Below are positions 1-13,562 of a stretch of DNA of 64,000 bases, piece after piece. The translations under genes were made by a program, and so were the position numbers. This stretch comes from Bradysia coprophila (taxonomy: Eukaryota; Arthropoda; Insecta; Diptera; Sciaridae), in contig NW_023503373.1 of NCBI RefSeq assembly GCF_014529535.1, positions 2,480,001 through 2,544,000 of the forward strand, read 5' to 3'. The notes beneath the pieces are model-generated. The model saw nothing but the letters and a program-made list of their open reading frames with translations. It ran no database searches and had not been told where the DNA came from. Position 1 is the stretch's first letter; the number at the start of each line of letters is the position of its first letter.

Positions 1-3000
1 GAGATTTTTTTTAATGCTCTGAATGTATTTTATAGGGGTTCTAAAAACGATTTTTGTTCCTGTCGTTAAAAGGGTATAACAAAATATTGAAATCAGCACG
101 TATCTGCTGATACCATTGTTATAAAAGTCTCTCAACACAGTGACGAAAAGCAAAACTTTCGTTGCCTTTATTCCATCGTTTCGATGTAGCCAGACAAGGG
201 CGCTTTTCAACATTAACATAAAAGTAACGAACGATCTTTGACCGCAACATTATACTTATGCATAATAAACAATGTACGTTGATCAAAATCGGTTCATACA
301 ACGAAGGTAATATTTATATAAAACGAAAGAAGCCCCGATGCTAAAATGCGCCGCATCCACATCCGCATCCTTAAACCGAATCGAAAAACGGGAATAGAAG
401 ACTCGTGTGAGTACATGTACACGTACACTGTACAGTACATACAATATACACCACACACAGAATGAAGAATATTTGCACACATGTGGAATGAGTGCGGGTT
501 CCTGATATGCTTGAAGAAGAGCACGAAAAACCCTTTTACCATTTTCCACCTCATTCCGAACTTTTTACTATTATGTGGTTCATTTGTTTATGCGATGAAA
601 TATATGTACTATACTCAAAGCATCCCGTACTTGTATACCTTTTCTAAATACTTGACTGGTGTATTAGGACGTATTTATCTCAATATAATATATGTTCCTC
701 TCAATGGGTTTGCTGTGTTACATCCGGTGTACGTATATTATATATTTATATATAGATTAAGGGAAGGTATAGTCCTATTATCGTGTACATTAGGGTATAA
801 TGCATAAAGGTACACAATACACACATATAGATATTCGCAAAATGGAAGGAAGTTAAAAGAGAAAGTAATGCTGTTCCATTTGGCGCAATAACCCTTTAAA
901 TTGGTAGAAAACAATGTTCGCATGAAGTGTATGTAAACACAATTTAATTACGTACATTCTATCGAAGTAACGGCATGGAAAAATTAGGCCAAACGTTTAC
1001 ATGCTGCTCTTCGAATTTTAACTTACTTATACCGAATATAGACTTTTAAACAACATCGTAAGGTAAAGTTTACTTTACTGCACGGATCCAAAACTTTACC
1101 TCAAGTTTTTGGATAAAATACCTTACTTATCAATGTGGCAAATGATGGAAACGGTACTTCTTGTGTGTTTACCGACCTCGGCTACGCCTCGATCAGCAAA
1201 TTTCAAACAAGAAATACCATTTCCATCATTTGCCCCATTGATAAGTAATGTACTATTAAACAAAGAGACGGTTGAATATTGGTTTAAAATTTTCCCAGAA
1301 AATAGCTCAATAATGGTTCTGATTAATTCTCTTAATTAGAGAACAATTTAACTACACCGACTACACGTACAAATTAAGCATTCTTAATTAACTTGACCAA
1401 GGTAAATTTGTCTTCAGCTCTTTGAAAGTGGAAAACCTTATTATCAATATAATGCAATTGCTTCGACCATACGCCATTGAGCACCAAACCAAGTGTATAA
1501 TATAAGAGTCCAAATATAGTTAACCATTCTAGAGTCATACTGGGTTAATTTTCAATTGTATGTTCTTAAATTTTGATTAGTGCCGCTCAGTGCTGCTTTT
1601 TCATAGGAAATAATTGAACCTTGGCTCCAGGGCGTTGAGAAAACATTGTATGAAACTCGGTGAAGAGGTCGCAGACAGTAGAAAGTTCACGATTTGATTT
1701 CAAACTTTTTACCTAACTCATGCGCTTCTACACAGACATAACTTGACTATCATTTGAGGAGCTTCGTAAGAATTTCAACGAGGTAATGAATCAAATATGA
1801 AACATGAATGTAAGAAGAGGGAATAGTTTAGGAATTGCCCAGAGCGTTGAGTAAACAAGATGCGGCTCTGGTTTTGCTTGCTTGAAGAGGCATCAAATTA
1901 ATGAAGCTGCATAGCAAAAAATATAGAAGATACAATAAGATTAGTTTCGTAGTACAACAGTCGTATGGACGGATTTAAAGCTTAAAATATTTTATTAAAC
2001 GAGATACACATCATTATAAAAGGCGATATTCGTAATAAAAAAGATTTTTTGGAAAAAGAATCATGTCGTGCAGTAATCCCATTTTATCGCATTGACCTTA
2101 ACGAAATTAGATTGCTCTAAAAAAGGTACAGGTACAAATGTACAAAGGTAGACAGACTTTGTCAAACACCACATATGGATAGACACATATAGGTAGAGTT
2201 CTTAATTAAATATGAAAACCTGCAGTAGACTTGGATGGGTGGAAAATACCTTCAATTCTGGAATGCGAATATTTTCTATTAACTTGTAACAATTGCAAGC
2301 GAATGACGCAAATGCAACTTTTTAATTTACAGCAAAGATGTACCATTAAGAAAGAGCCTGCAACCCATGACACAACACAAACAATGTTCGGAAAATATTT
2401 GTTGAAATTAATGGCTGAAACGTTTTCACCCAGGGTTTTGCTATTAGTATGTACCAGGTTGCAAAAGTTCGATGTGAGAAAAAATGTAAAAGAAGCTAAA
2501 TTTCTTTGAATTTACTCGGAAATTTTGAAGATGGTCACGTATTGTAGTTTAATCTTTGCAGAGTAGAAAATTATAGAAGAAAGTCTCGGTGAAAAATATA
2601 AAACCACCTCTCCTGTGGAAAACACGGGATCGATGTGTATGGAGTTATTACTATGCGAACGTAATATGTATATAAAAATCCATGGCTCATTTGCTGCACA
2701 TAGAAAATATCTTCAGCTCCAGGATAAAATAGCTGTATTCGCTGTAATATTCACTGTCGTGTCATATCGTTCCTATCATTCGTTTCTGGGGCGTTATTAG
2801 TTTGAAAACAAAATATTTATAAGGTAAATCTATTTGCATAATTCGGAAATATTGAAAGATGTTTTGAAATAATGTATTCATTGAATGAATAAACATCCTT
2901 GGAGTATCTGAATGGAGTGTATATAAATACATTAATAATTGTGAAAAGCAATAAGTAAAAAAAAAATTAATGAGAAAATTTTCGGAAAAGTAAACCAGGA

Positions 3001-6000
3001 AATTTACATTTTCTTGCAGAAAGTTCACGATGAGATGTTGTTATAAATTATTTTCAAATAAATTACTTTGAACTGTGACTGTCTGAATTTATTAAATAAT
3101 TCCTCTCCTTGCGATCAAATTTATTCAAATTTAATAACAAAATGAAGGAAACAATTTACCAACGAAAATTAGTTTGTTCTTTGTCGACGAGTCCAATCGT
3201 GTTAGAAACATTATGAGTTACTTATTATGTCATATTTGAGGGAACAGATAAAGAAATAGGTGCACAAAGTGTAGTGTAGTATTCTTTTCAGCTTATACTA
3301 GATGCAATCACATTGCGGAATCTACTACTTCTGTTGTTGGAACTATTACTACTAAATCTTGTACTTCATTATAATTTCAACTTGTTGTACTTATAAGACA
3401 ACCCAAGTGGCTAATTCCTATTGCTTCCTTCGGTCATTATTACCACTAACAGATGATGCCTGAAACTAATTTGGAAATATAGTAATTTAAAATTTGAATG
3501 GGGTCTGACATGAGCCTCTCGTAAGTACATAATTAAGACCATGTACATCAAAGATTAATAAGAATTAGAATTAATTTGGCTTTGCATTAAGTTCCTTTTA
3601 AATTCCCCACCAACTACCTCCAAAATTGTAGTGAATCCTTCAAATTGAATCATATTTTGAATTGAAACCATTGTATCATACTCCAATGCTTCATCCAAAT
3701 GTAATAATCTCTTCAATTTAAATTATGTTTAAATCCGGAGTTGTATGTTTTGTTCACAAATTAATATTGACTCAGCGTGATGTGAACGTAATGTAGATGT
3801 ACACAGAACAAACAACAAAATTTAGGAAATGATTAAAATATTGATTGTTCTTGAATTTAACAAAAAAAAAATTATTTACCAAGTAAACAAAGTATCCTGA
3901 ATCTTCGAAAGAGTATAAGTATAATATACGTCGTATAGCCATATTATGAGGAGTTTTATATTTCCTTATCAAACATTCTTCATCGTATAGCTTTACATAT
4001 AATGACTGTCTAGTTACACAAGTGCTTAATAACAAGGTAGCACTTCATGTCAATTAACTTTATGTATCAAAGATTATGTTCGATCACTGTCGCTATTTCC
4101 GAAATATGAATTTATTTTCTTATCAATTCGAAGATAACCTTTATTGTAAAGACTTAATAATGAACACAACCCATGAAAAGACATTGAAATGTTTTGATGA
4201 CATCGCTGAAAATTTCGGTGGGGCAATTAAACTAAAAAAAATTGCAACCAAATAATCACATTCGCAAACAAAAGACTCCATTTACAGGAAGCTACTCCCC
4301 ATTATTGAAAAGCTATAAATTTTCAATTACCGTACCCATTTTTGGTTTTCCTTAAACTTTTAAAGACAATTCACTTTATAATGTTTGATGTCGCTGATTC
4401 AATTAATGAATTGAGTTTATTCTACCTCCTATCAAAGTCTTCATTTCGTAAAATAAATCAGAATTAAATTTATTGTTTTCCAATGTCGATATGCAGTTGT
4501 TTCGCTACGAAAATCATTGAGTGTAGGTACAAAATGTATCGTTATTGTAAAAGTTTGCGATGCTGCAAAAAGTTATGCTGCATTTTCTGTCATTATAACG
4601 TTACGGTACATCAATTTGAAATTAATGTGAAACGTGTGGATATAGCACAAAACATACAAGAACACATAATATGCACCCAACCGTCACTTTAATAATTGAA
4701 TTGTGTTCTTTAATTTACATGGACAACAATACAGAGCACCGCTAGTTTAAAAAAATTGGGAAAATGCTAAAATAAAGCATATGCATGCTCTGTACAGCTG
4801 TTCAATGTTTGTTTCTACTTACATTCTACTACGAAACGAAGTAATAATTGAATTTTTGCTAGACGTGCAATGCATTAGTGTATTGCATCGGTGACTGTTT
4901 AAATATGAAATGTCGTTTAACTTATGTAATGCATTTTAAACTATGATAAAGTTAAGTGAATTACATTAAAATATTCGGAATTATATTTAAATAAACTCAG
5001 AGAATGACAAATTGTTCCATGAATTTATCAGGATTCCAATCATCTGTTGAGTGTTCCGATGTTGGTTAAATAACACCTAAAGTTTTAAGTAGAATTTTAG
5101 CAAATGTTATGACTATGCGAGCTTACGCCCTAATATAAAGAATTTTCAGCAAGTAGACTATGGCCGAATAATTAGCACTCCAAGAACAGGCAAAAGAACA
5201 TTATTTAATTAAGAGGCCTCCCAAGACGCATTAGTCCAAAATCTTCATGTTCAGGTTTTTGCCAAAAAACAATTCATTGCCAAATTTTATAAACAATATA
5301 GGGAAATCTGTTACTTCATTTGTTTCAAATATCTCTTAGTTTTGATCACAGGATCTATGTTCATCGTTTATTATCGTCTCTTATTGTTGTTTTCTATAGC
5401 AGATGATTAGTCGTAAATAGAAACTGTTTATGTGTTTCTCATTTCTCACACATTTTTCAACGCGCGCTGAAAATTTTGACAGGTGGTCCATACATTTTGT
5501 GTCAAAATTTCATTTCACCGGCTGGTTGTATACTTGGCTTAAATCGAAAAAAAAACTTCGCAAAAACAAAAAGCAAATAAAAATGGAAGAAATTTATCAT
5601 CGAAAAGACTCTCCTAAAGCTTTTATACGAAATGTGAATATAATATACGTTCATACACCAACTGTTCTACAAGATGTAATGCCATGGTCATAATTTCTTA
5701 ATTGTGTTATACCTTCCGTACTAATCCTTACAAACTCATACTAATAAATGAACAGTAAAAAAGCTTCTCTACACTAAACTTTAATAATTGAAATGACATG
5801 ACATTGTTCTAACTGTATACTTAACTGTAAAGTACAACGAGAGAGCGAGTCAAATTAACACTGAAAGCGAATGGAATTCTGCAAAAAGTGCAGACTCCTC
5901 TTTTGTTAACGTCTCGTCGTATAAAAAAGTCATGGTTAGAAGGTATACAATGGAAATATACAATCTGAGAAACATTTTCGGCTCCGTATGATTTATACAA

Positions 6001-7557
6001 ACCGGAACTAATTTAGATTTATAGCAAAGTTTTTTTTTTCTCTTCTACATCGAACCTTATCTGGGTAAATTATGGATTTTGGGGTGAAAGAATATCTCAT
6101 GCAATATATATGAAAAATATGATGTATTCCCGATAAAACTAAGTAAAAAATTTTTTGTGTGTGTACGGTGTAGAACGCGCTTGATGCCGAAAACACAACA
6201 TCAGTATAAAACGTTTGAAATATTATATTTTCTCAGTGGTAATTTTATGGATAATTTACCTTTATTGGTGTATTTTAACGTTTTATGTGGCACAAGGCGC
6301 ACATATTTGTTGTCAAACATATTGTCGAACATAACTCTTCTATACCCGGAAATTGGTGTGTGTGTGTTTTTCGAAAAGCTAGGGAACAACAAATCACATC
6401 TGAACCAGCGAATAATTGAGATATAAATCACAATCACTCATCTCTGTGCAAGTTTAATACGATTTTAATTAATATTATTTTAGATTTATTTCTCTGCTAA
6501 TTGGAAATTTAGAGCCTGGTACCACACAATTCTACTTCTAATGAACACCATGCAATTACACAATACATGTGGAGATAAATTTACTTCGAATTATTTTAGC
6601 AAATAAATTTCATGATTATTTGCTGTGTGTATAATTATAGTAATTGGAATGTTAACACAATAAAATCATTTTATAACACAGAGCATACATTTCAAATGAT
6701 TTCGAACCTCATGCTCATTTCGATTGATTAATTAACGAAAATAAATTTAATTTTCTGGGAAATTACGTTGCAATTAAAATGTCTATTAAATTACACTTAA
6801 CGATGACACCGTAGCATATAGTTTATCTGATTAAAGAAATTATTCGATCCAACACCCCCATGCGTTCGGGTAATTAAACACGATGAAGAAAATTGAGAGC
6901 TCAAAAAGTTGTCAAAAATAATTCCACCTTACCCTCGATGGTTTCCAAGAAAAAAAAAATTGTCCAATTTTACTGTCATTTGCGTGGAGTCATTAATATA
7001 GTAAATATATTATGTATTAAATGTGACAAGTTTTCATGAATACGTCAAAAATACATTTAGAAAAGTGTCAGTCAAGGGACCTGACCCGCCCAAAAGGTGG
7101 GACCTAGTTACATAAGGTAACAGTTTTGTGATAGAGACAAACTCAGAAGTGTGAGTCAAAAACACTAGCGTTAAATCTCGTTTCTGGGGATCTTGTTGTT
7201 ACATCTTTCTCGAAAGTATTAACATAATGATTCTAACGTCATCTGTTAGTAAAATGAATGAAGTAATAGATTGTGCAAACACTAGACGATATTTAAATAA
7301 TAAATAATATTTAAACAATGAACAAAAGAAGACACAGATTTACTGGCTATATTCAAGTTTTACAAATTATTCGAATTATTTTTAGATTTAGTGATAACTA
7401 CAACAGCTCGTTAATAAAATATCGACAAGGCCGTTTGAAATGCCATCCACGTTAAGAACTGCCATCCACGTTAGAAACAATTTCATTTGAACGAAAAATT
7501 TTGAACCGCCGCCTATTGTTCGTTCCTTTTTTTCACATGATTTTAAATTTAATTCTC
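1..7557. other. gene-poor AT-rich stretch
   Basis: No convincing gene was found on either strand. The open frames are short, AT-rich and lack recognisable motifs or matching splice sites. One hairpin element (about 1119-1253) is listed separately. A short motif near 133-190, resembling the GTGACGAAAAG / GTTGCCTTTAT stretch at 50129-50165, suggests a repeat remnant. A Cys-rich frame at 4483-4692 is probably chance. Confidence 0.6.
1119..1253. repeat. imperfect hairpin (MITE-like remnant)
   Basis: The left arm (about 1122-1180) contains ACTTATCAATG, GGCAAATGATGGAAA and TTCTTGT. The reverse complement of each returns in the right arm (about 1205-1250), in mirrored order and with mismatches. A GC-rich loop near 1175-1195 separates the arms. 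No coding capacity is visible. This is the form expected of a short non-autonomous inverted-repeat transposon, but no target-site duplication was resolved. Confidence 0.55.
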
Positions 7558-7833
7558 AAATGGCAGCTCTTTTTTGACATATTGAGGTTTGACATATAAT
7601 TGTAACGGCAAATGCAGCACCTATCAACGCCTGTAAACTCATTTCAATACAAACATTTTGACAAGGAATGACAACAATCGATATATGTGTTGACTTCGGT
7701 GTTGACATTTGTGGGGTTACGACTATCCAACAATTTGTTTGGCCGTTCATAGGTAAAATGTTGACCATTCGTCATTCAATAAAGAAATTTCATTTCATTT
7801 AATGAACTTGTCGCATTTGTTATTTGAATGTGT

Positions 7834-8250
7834 GACTCGATAAATAAATTTCCAATGTCTCGATATTGGTCCGGCGAAGCCCTAGCCATCCGAAAAAACT
7901 GTCCCTGACGGCTTGTCCGGCTCCACTCTAACGAGTTTATGTGGCCACCAGCCGGAAATACATCGGACTTTTGTACATTGGCTCCACAAGTGGAACGATT
8001 TTTCCACATGAAAATTACTAATTCGACTCGATAAGTAAATTTCCAATGTCTCGATATTGGTCCGGCGAAGCCCTAGCCATCCGGAAAAACTGTCCCTCAC
8101 GGCTTGTCCGGCTCCACTCTAACGAGTTTATGTGGCCACCAGCCGGAAATACATCGGACTTTTGTACATTGGCTCCACAAGTGGAACGATTTTTCCACAT
8201 GAAAATTACTAATTCGACTCGATAAGTAAATTTCCAATGTCTCGATATTT
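7834..8250. repeat. 191-bp tandem repeat, about 2.2 copies
   Basis: A unit starting GACTCGATAA occurs at 7834, 8025 and 8216, exactly 191 bp apart. The first two copies are nearly identical; the third stops after about 35 bp. The unit is richer in G+C than its surroundings and holds an open frame on the minus strand (7776-8009 and 8018-8200), so it may derive from a once-coding sequence. I do not recognise the translated product. It could be a small satellite or an internal repeat of a larger element. Confidence 0.8.
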
Positions 8251-8569
8251 ACAAATTTAGCGATTTCGATTTAGCTGCAGCATTTTATTGATCAGTCGCG
8301 AGTACATTTTTGTAGGGAGAACCAATGAACTTGTGACTTTTTCTACTTTCGAATTCAGAATGCATTCAATCAAAGGGCTTCAGTTCAACGTCCAATCATG
8401 TTTTTTAATTATAAATTTTCAAAGTACGCACACTGTTTCCGTAAAATTATCTGAATTTAAAATTATTTGGGAGAATTTGTCGCTAATTAATTAGGACCCT
8501 AATTACTGCACAAACGGAACTGTTTACTCTTCAAAACTGAATCGCTTCGTATTACTTGAAATATCACAA

Positions 8570-10497
8570 ATGTTCAACTCATATTATAATAGAATGAGAA
8601 TAAGAATGAGTGTGTATAGGAGCATCATCTCATGTCATTTCGATTTTTGTTCATCACTTCTAATGTCAGCTAATCAACAATGCAGAACTAAACTACAGCG
8701 TTTACAGAATCGAGCCATCAGAGTTGTATTAAGATGCAGTAAATACACCAGTACTGCATTGATGTACGAAGCATTGGATATCATGAATTGCAAACAACGA
8801 TTTCTATTCAATACACTGAAACTGGTCTTCAAGATAAAACAAGGACTAGGGCCGGAATACATCTCGAACAGAATCGACAAAAGAGGCAGTACCCATGGTT
8901 ACAATCTCAGGAACAACGGTGACTTCAAACTACCATTGTACGGGAAATCATGCACCCAAAGGATGCTGTTATATGAAGGTTTAAAGTGTTTTAATGAATT
9001 GCCTAGCGAATTGAAAGGAGAAAGAGTTTTTAAAAGATTTGTTTTTAATTTGAAGTATTTGTGTATAGGGTGTAGCGGTTTTTACAAAATGTCTTATTTC
9101 TTTTAAGGCTCAGCCGGAAATCCACTCAGCTGGTCCAGCTGATCATTTTATGGAAGAAAAAAAATTTTTAACTTTAATTTTGTGCTGCCGCCAGATCGAT
9201 TTTTGAAAATTTCGTCGTTTTCGGTCCACGTCACATATATCGATTTTTTACGGTGGGCTCAGAGTACATAAAAAGTTGGGTCTATATGGTAATCTAATCT
9301 CCAGACTTCATAGATTATTTAACAAAAAAGATAAAGTCTAAAAAATATTTTTTGAGTTCGTGACTGATTGTCAAAGTTCCCCGATGGTGATTTTGAGACC
9401 TTAATCTCGCTACAAAATTTGATCAAAATGTGCAAAAATGTAAATTAAACTTTAAATATGCTAAATGGACCGCTGTGAGTCAAACAAAACATCTGATTTG
9501 ATTTGGGATATCTGAATTTGATATTTATCTGACAAAAAGTTGTGATTTTGGTACATGGGATATTGGTGACGAAAGTCGGATTACCTCCAATCAATAATTT
9601 TTTAGCTTACAATGTATTCCCAGGTTCTGACAATACGAAACCTTTAATTTTAAACGTTGTCTAAGCTAATTTACATCATTAAATACATTAAAATTGGAAA
9701 TGTAGCGAGACCTACTCACTAGCACTAGAACTTGTCAACAGTACTTAAATTAGCTTAGACAACGTTTAAAATTAAAGGTTTCGTATTGTCAGAACCTGGG
9801 AATACATTGTAAGCTAAAAAATTATTGATTTGAGGTAATCCGACTTTCGTCACCAATATTCCATGTACCAAAATCACAACTTTTTGTCAGATAAATATCA
9901 AATTCAGATATCCCAAATCAAATCAGATGTTTTGTTTGACTCACAGCGGTCCATTTAGCATATTTAAAGTTTGATTTACATTTTTGCACATTTTGATCAA
10001 ATTTTGTAGCGAGATTAAGGTCTCAAAATCACCATCCCCGACTTTGACAATCAGTCACGAACTCAAAAAATATTTTTTAGACTTTATCTTTTTTGTAAAA
10101 TAATCTATGAAGTCTGGAGATTAGATTACCATATAGACCCAACTTTTTATGTACTCTGAGCCCACCGTAAAAAATCGATATATGTGACGTGGACCGAAAA
10201 CGACGAAATTTTCAAAAATCGATCTGGCGGCAGCACAAAATTAAATTTAAAAAAATTTTTTTCTTCCATAAAATGATCAGCTGGACCAGCTGAGTGGATT
10301 TCCGGCTGAGCCTTAAAAGAAATAAGACATTTTGTAAAAACCGCTACACCCTATGTGTAAGACTATAACGTAAATTCAAGGGATCAGTTTTTCAATTTTT
10401 CTAGAATTTGAGTAAAGGATTATCAATGAATATGTATGAATATGTATGTAAAGGAATAGCATTGCTAAATAAATGGATTATTATTATTATTATTTTT
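8570..10497 (+). mobile_element. 3' fragment of a CR1/Jockey-type LINE, interrupted
   Basis: The frame at 8570-9064 encodes the C-terminal tail typical of non-LTR reverse transcriptases. It has a stretch with HFDFCSSLL followed by KLQRLQNRAIRVVL, a region with LVFKIKQGLGPEYI, and RGSTHGYNLRNN near the end. No catalytic YADD box is left, so the copy is 5' truncated and inactive. The frame is cut after about 9064 by a hairpin transposon (9066-10353). The LINE 3' UTR resumes at 10354 and ends in AATAAATGG plus an (ATT)n tail at about 10477-10495, as many CR1-like elements do. The last codons of the uninterrupted-looking frame, up to the stop at 9104-9106, belong to the inserted element. Confidence 0.75.
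9066..10353. mobile_element. long-arm hairpin transposon (608-bp inverted arms)
   Basis: The arms 9066-9673 and 9746-10353 are reverse complements over 608 bp with only scattered mismatches; the 72-bp loop is 9674-9745. The ends read TAGGGTGTAGCGG and CCGCTACACCCTA. The hexamer TGTGTA flanks both sides (9060-9065 and 10354-10359), a plausible target-site duplication; a TA duplication with GGGTGTAGCGG ends would fit equally well. There is no transposase frame, so it is non-autonomous. It inserted into the 3' part of an older LINE. The superfamily is not recognised. Confidence 0.85.
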
Positions 10498-11944
10498 AGC
10501 CCCGTACGAAGTACTGGGGGCTTATAAGATTAATATGCCGTTTGTAACACGTCGAATTGGAAGCAGACAGTAAGGGCAAAGCATTTGCCTATGTTCATAG
10601 ATGACGAATCCGCAATAAAAAAAAATGTCCGTCCGTCCGTCCGTGACCCCTATAACTTGAGTAAAACGTGTCCGATCTTAAAAATTTTTTTCCCTGATTG
10701 GTATGGACAAAAGTAAGGTCAACGAGGTATGCATATGCAAAACTTATTTGGTTAATTGTGTTTAACTTAGTAATTACATTTCTAATTTAAATTCAGAACG
10801 CGATGATGTTATAAACATGCAATTCAGCGTCAATTGTCTATTGATTCCGAAATCCCTCATTACTACGGAAAGTAGGTGAAGGATATGAGAACCATACAGG
10901 TACCCACTTTGAATTGCGTTTTCAAAAAATTTGACCAGCTACGCAACAGCTGCGGAGGGCATAATATAGCGATTGCAGGGAGCCCACTCCTCCTTGATTC
11001 CTTAAATCGCCTTGATTTTCAAAAGTTCTCCTGAAACCTCCTTAATCTCCTCAAACTCCTTATTTTTAGTTTCTTTAAGTGAAATAACATTTTAATTCTG
11101 ACTTTGGAACCATCCAAACGCATCCGATTTTGATTTTTTTTTCCTGTTTGGTAATGTCAAAAGACAGGGTAAGTTCGAAGATGGGTGCCCTAAGTGCCTA
11201 CGTGTTTTTCGACGATATCTCCAGACATTTAAGCACACACTTGTCAGTGATACTCCAAATAAGAGGTATTTACAATATCGATCGACTAAAAAAAAGTTTA
11301 TAGAAATCGGATGACCGACTCGTGAGTTAGACCCCTTGATGTGAACTAGGCACAGGGCGGCAAGCAGTTTTTGCTTGTAGGTCCAAATTTGAACATATTT
11401 TGTCTGTTTTCGCTTTATTAGATAGGTATTGACCGTACCAATCAGGAAATTTTATGAAATTATGTTCACCGGAGCGTGAGCAGGGTCTCTTGGAGTGAGC
11501 TCTTATCTGGCTACTCGGCCGTACAGTGAACGTGAAGTATTTTGTCAATATCTCGAGTAAATTTTGACCGAATTTCATGAATTTTTTTTTTGTTTGAAAG
11601 GTATTAACGAATGTAAAGCGTCAGTAATATTTCCGGTCTTTTAACAAAATGGCTGCCGACGGCCATATTGGATTTTATTAAAAGTGATATATCTTGAAAA
11701 ATGGTACTTATAGAGTTTCTGTTAACATAGAAGTAATTGGTTAAGTGTGTGGGGTGTTTCAGGCATTCCAAATATGGACATCTATATATATCTATATTCA
11801 CCTATATTGAGCTAACACAGGCATATAGAGCTATATAATAGCATATTCATCTATGAAATGTTCATTTATAGTGAAATATAGGTAAATATAGCGGTATATA
11901 GCTGTTTAAATGGGAATTTATGAAAGTTGACTTCGTACGGGGCT
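10498..11944. mobile_element. AGCCCCGTACG-ended inverted-repeat element, copy 1
   Basis: It begins AGCCCCGTACGAAGTAC at 10498 and ends CTTCGTACGGGGCT at 11944. Internal landmarks are a GTCC microsatellite (about 10629-10646), repeated statements of 'natural' motif blocks such as AAAATGGCTGCCGACGGCCAT near 11648, and AT-rich filler near 11780-11910. A second copy lies at 39396-40269 in inverted order. No transposase frame was seen, and no clear target-site duplication. It is a non-autonomous DNA element of unassigned family. Confidence 0.75.
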
Positions 11945-13293
11945 GTCTATATTCCCTCCGGCAATTTATTTGTACATGATAACAAGGCAAAGAGTGGATA
12001 ATGTAAGTGATTTTAAAGGGCGAATAGCTTTGCAGTAGAGAAGAGTATGAAGTAAGAGAAATAAAGAGTTTCACATTAAAGGCTTTTGATACGAATAGGT
12101 GTCTCGTACGGGTCGGCGTTAGCTATGTTTTACATTTAGATGTAGAAAAAGAGCGAGGTCGAAACAAAACGAGTAAGACAAAAACGAAAAGCATAAGAAA
12201 GAGGTCTCAAATTTGTCCAAAATTCAAAGCAACGAAGCTGAAATAGCACATAAGACTTTAAAGTTAAATGTCGCCGAACAGTTAATTGATGATGGCAATA
12301 ACACTATGTCAGCTGTAGTTAGCGAACTGAGCGGCCAAGGCTCAGATGATTTTAAATGCAGGCATTACAAGTAGCAGGGTGATAAAAACAAAAATAGAAG
12401 ATTAAAAAAAAAAACAAATAATAACGAATTCTTTGACACAATACCTTGAAATGAGTCTGCCTCACGGCTGTTTTTCCTTATAATTTTTGACACAAATAAA
12501 AGCAGACCAGGTTACAAAATTGTAAAGTGTAGGTGCACAAATCCTAAATCACAGAAATCCACCGATCCATACAATTTTATTACGAGTTGGGATTCAAATT
12601 TAATGATTTATTTTTGTGATTTATATGTGATTGCAGTATTTACTTGAGTGGTATATTGCTCTTTGGACCAAAATATTGAAAAATGTTATGTTATCCTAAT
12701 AATCTCGTTCTAGACTGTTCAATTATTTGAATCTAGTCATTTGTTACGAAGAACTGACGATATCAATGATCTCGAATTTCAATTTATACCACAATGTAGC
12801 CGTTGAATACGTTTTTATTACCTGTAGACTAACAGCTTTGAATAAATTATTTGAAAAATAATGAGAGTTGAGACACTAAAGCTGGTATGCAGCGGGTAAA
12901 GCACTTTGAGCCATCATATTTCAATTTATTTTCTAAAAGGCAATTAAAACCCATGACAATATTCTTTTTAAATTTATACAAGCTGACAAGCTTACAAAAC
13001 CCGTCGACATAAACATACATTTAATTTTTCCTCACACAAAGGCCATCTAGACCGGGTAAAACCACTCATTTTATGAATACACATATCATACTAGCGCATA
13101 AAACAAAATCAGAACAAAACGGAGATACTCTTTCAACGATATATATACATTTATGCGGTAGGCGACCGTATAACACATAACCTCATATTTACATAACTTT
13201 GACTAGAATATAAAATGTCCTGATGAGAGCATAGTCAGAAAACATAAAAACGTTCATTTCAGACTTCAGTCAATAGAGTCATCATGACGATGT
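11945..13293. other. no gene recognised
   Basis: AT-rich DNA with only short open frames and no family motif or convincing splice architecture on either strand. Confidence 0.5.
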
Positions 13294-13300
13294 GATACAT

Positions 13301-13483
13301 CAACGCACTGCAGGCATGAGCGATCGTAGTGACAGCTGTCGAACAGAATACTATTTTGCGTGAAAAAGTTTTTCCAAATTTTTTTGCAGTGCCAAAGTTT
13401 GTGTGATACACTGTCAAGTTTCAGTACTCTACTTATATTGAGTTGAGAGTACCACCAGTACCACTCATGCTTGAAGTGCGTTG
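13301..13483. mobile_element. MITE, CAACGCACT family, 183 bp
   Basis: Its ends are CAACGCACTGCAGGCATGAG and, inverted, CAACGCACTTCAAGCATGAG. The 7-bp GATACAT is repeated directly at 13294-13300 and 13484-13490, a clean target-site duplication. The interior (GATACACTGTC, TTTCAGTACTCTA) recurs in a relative at 45880-46040, and the CAACGCACT ends recur at 57548-57754. There is no coding capacity. Confidence 0.85.
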
Positions 13484-13562
13484 GATACATTAAAATATAC
13501 TAAGTCAGCTGCAATATTTGTATGTAGTTTTCGGTTAATTAATTATGTATGTGAGTCGATCA

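Noticed and set aside
2231..2509. 92-residue frame near the window start
   Set aside because: No motif, no signal peptide and no neighbouring exons could be matched.
4483..4692. Cys-rich open frame (CX1C...CC...CC...C)
   Set aside because: No signal peptide, no family spacing and no splice or promoter support. The TGT/TGC runs occur in AT-rich DNA and look like chance.
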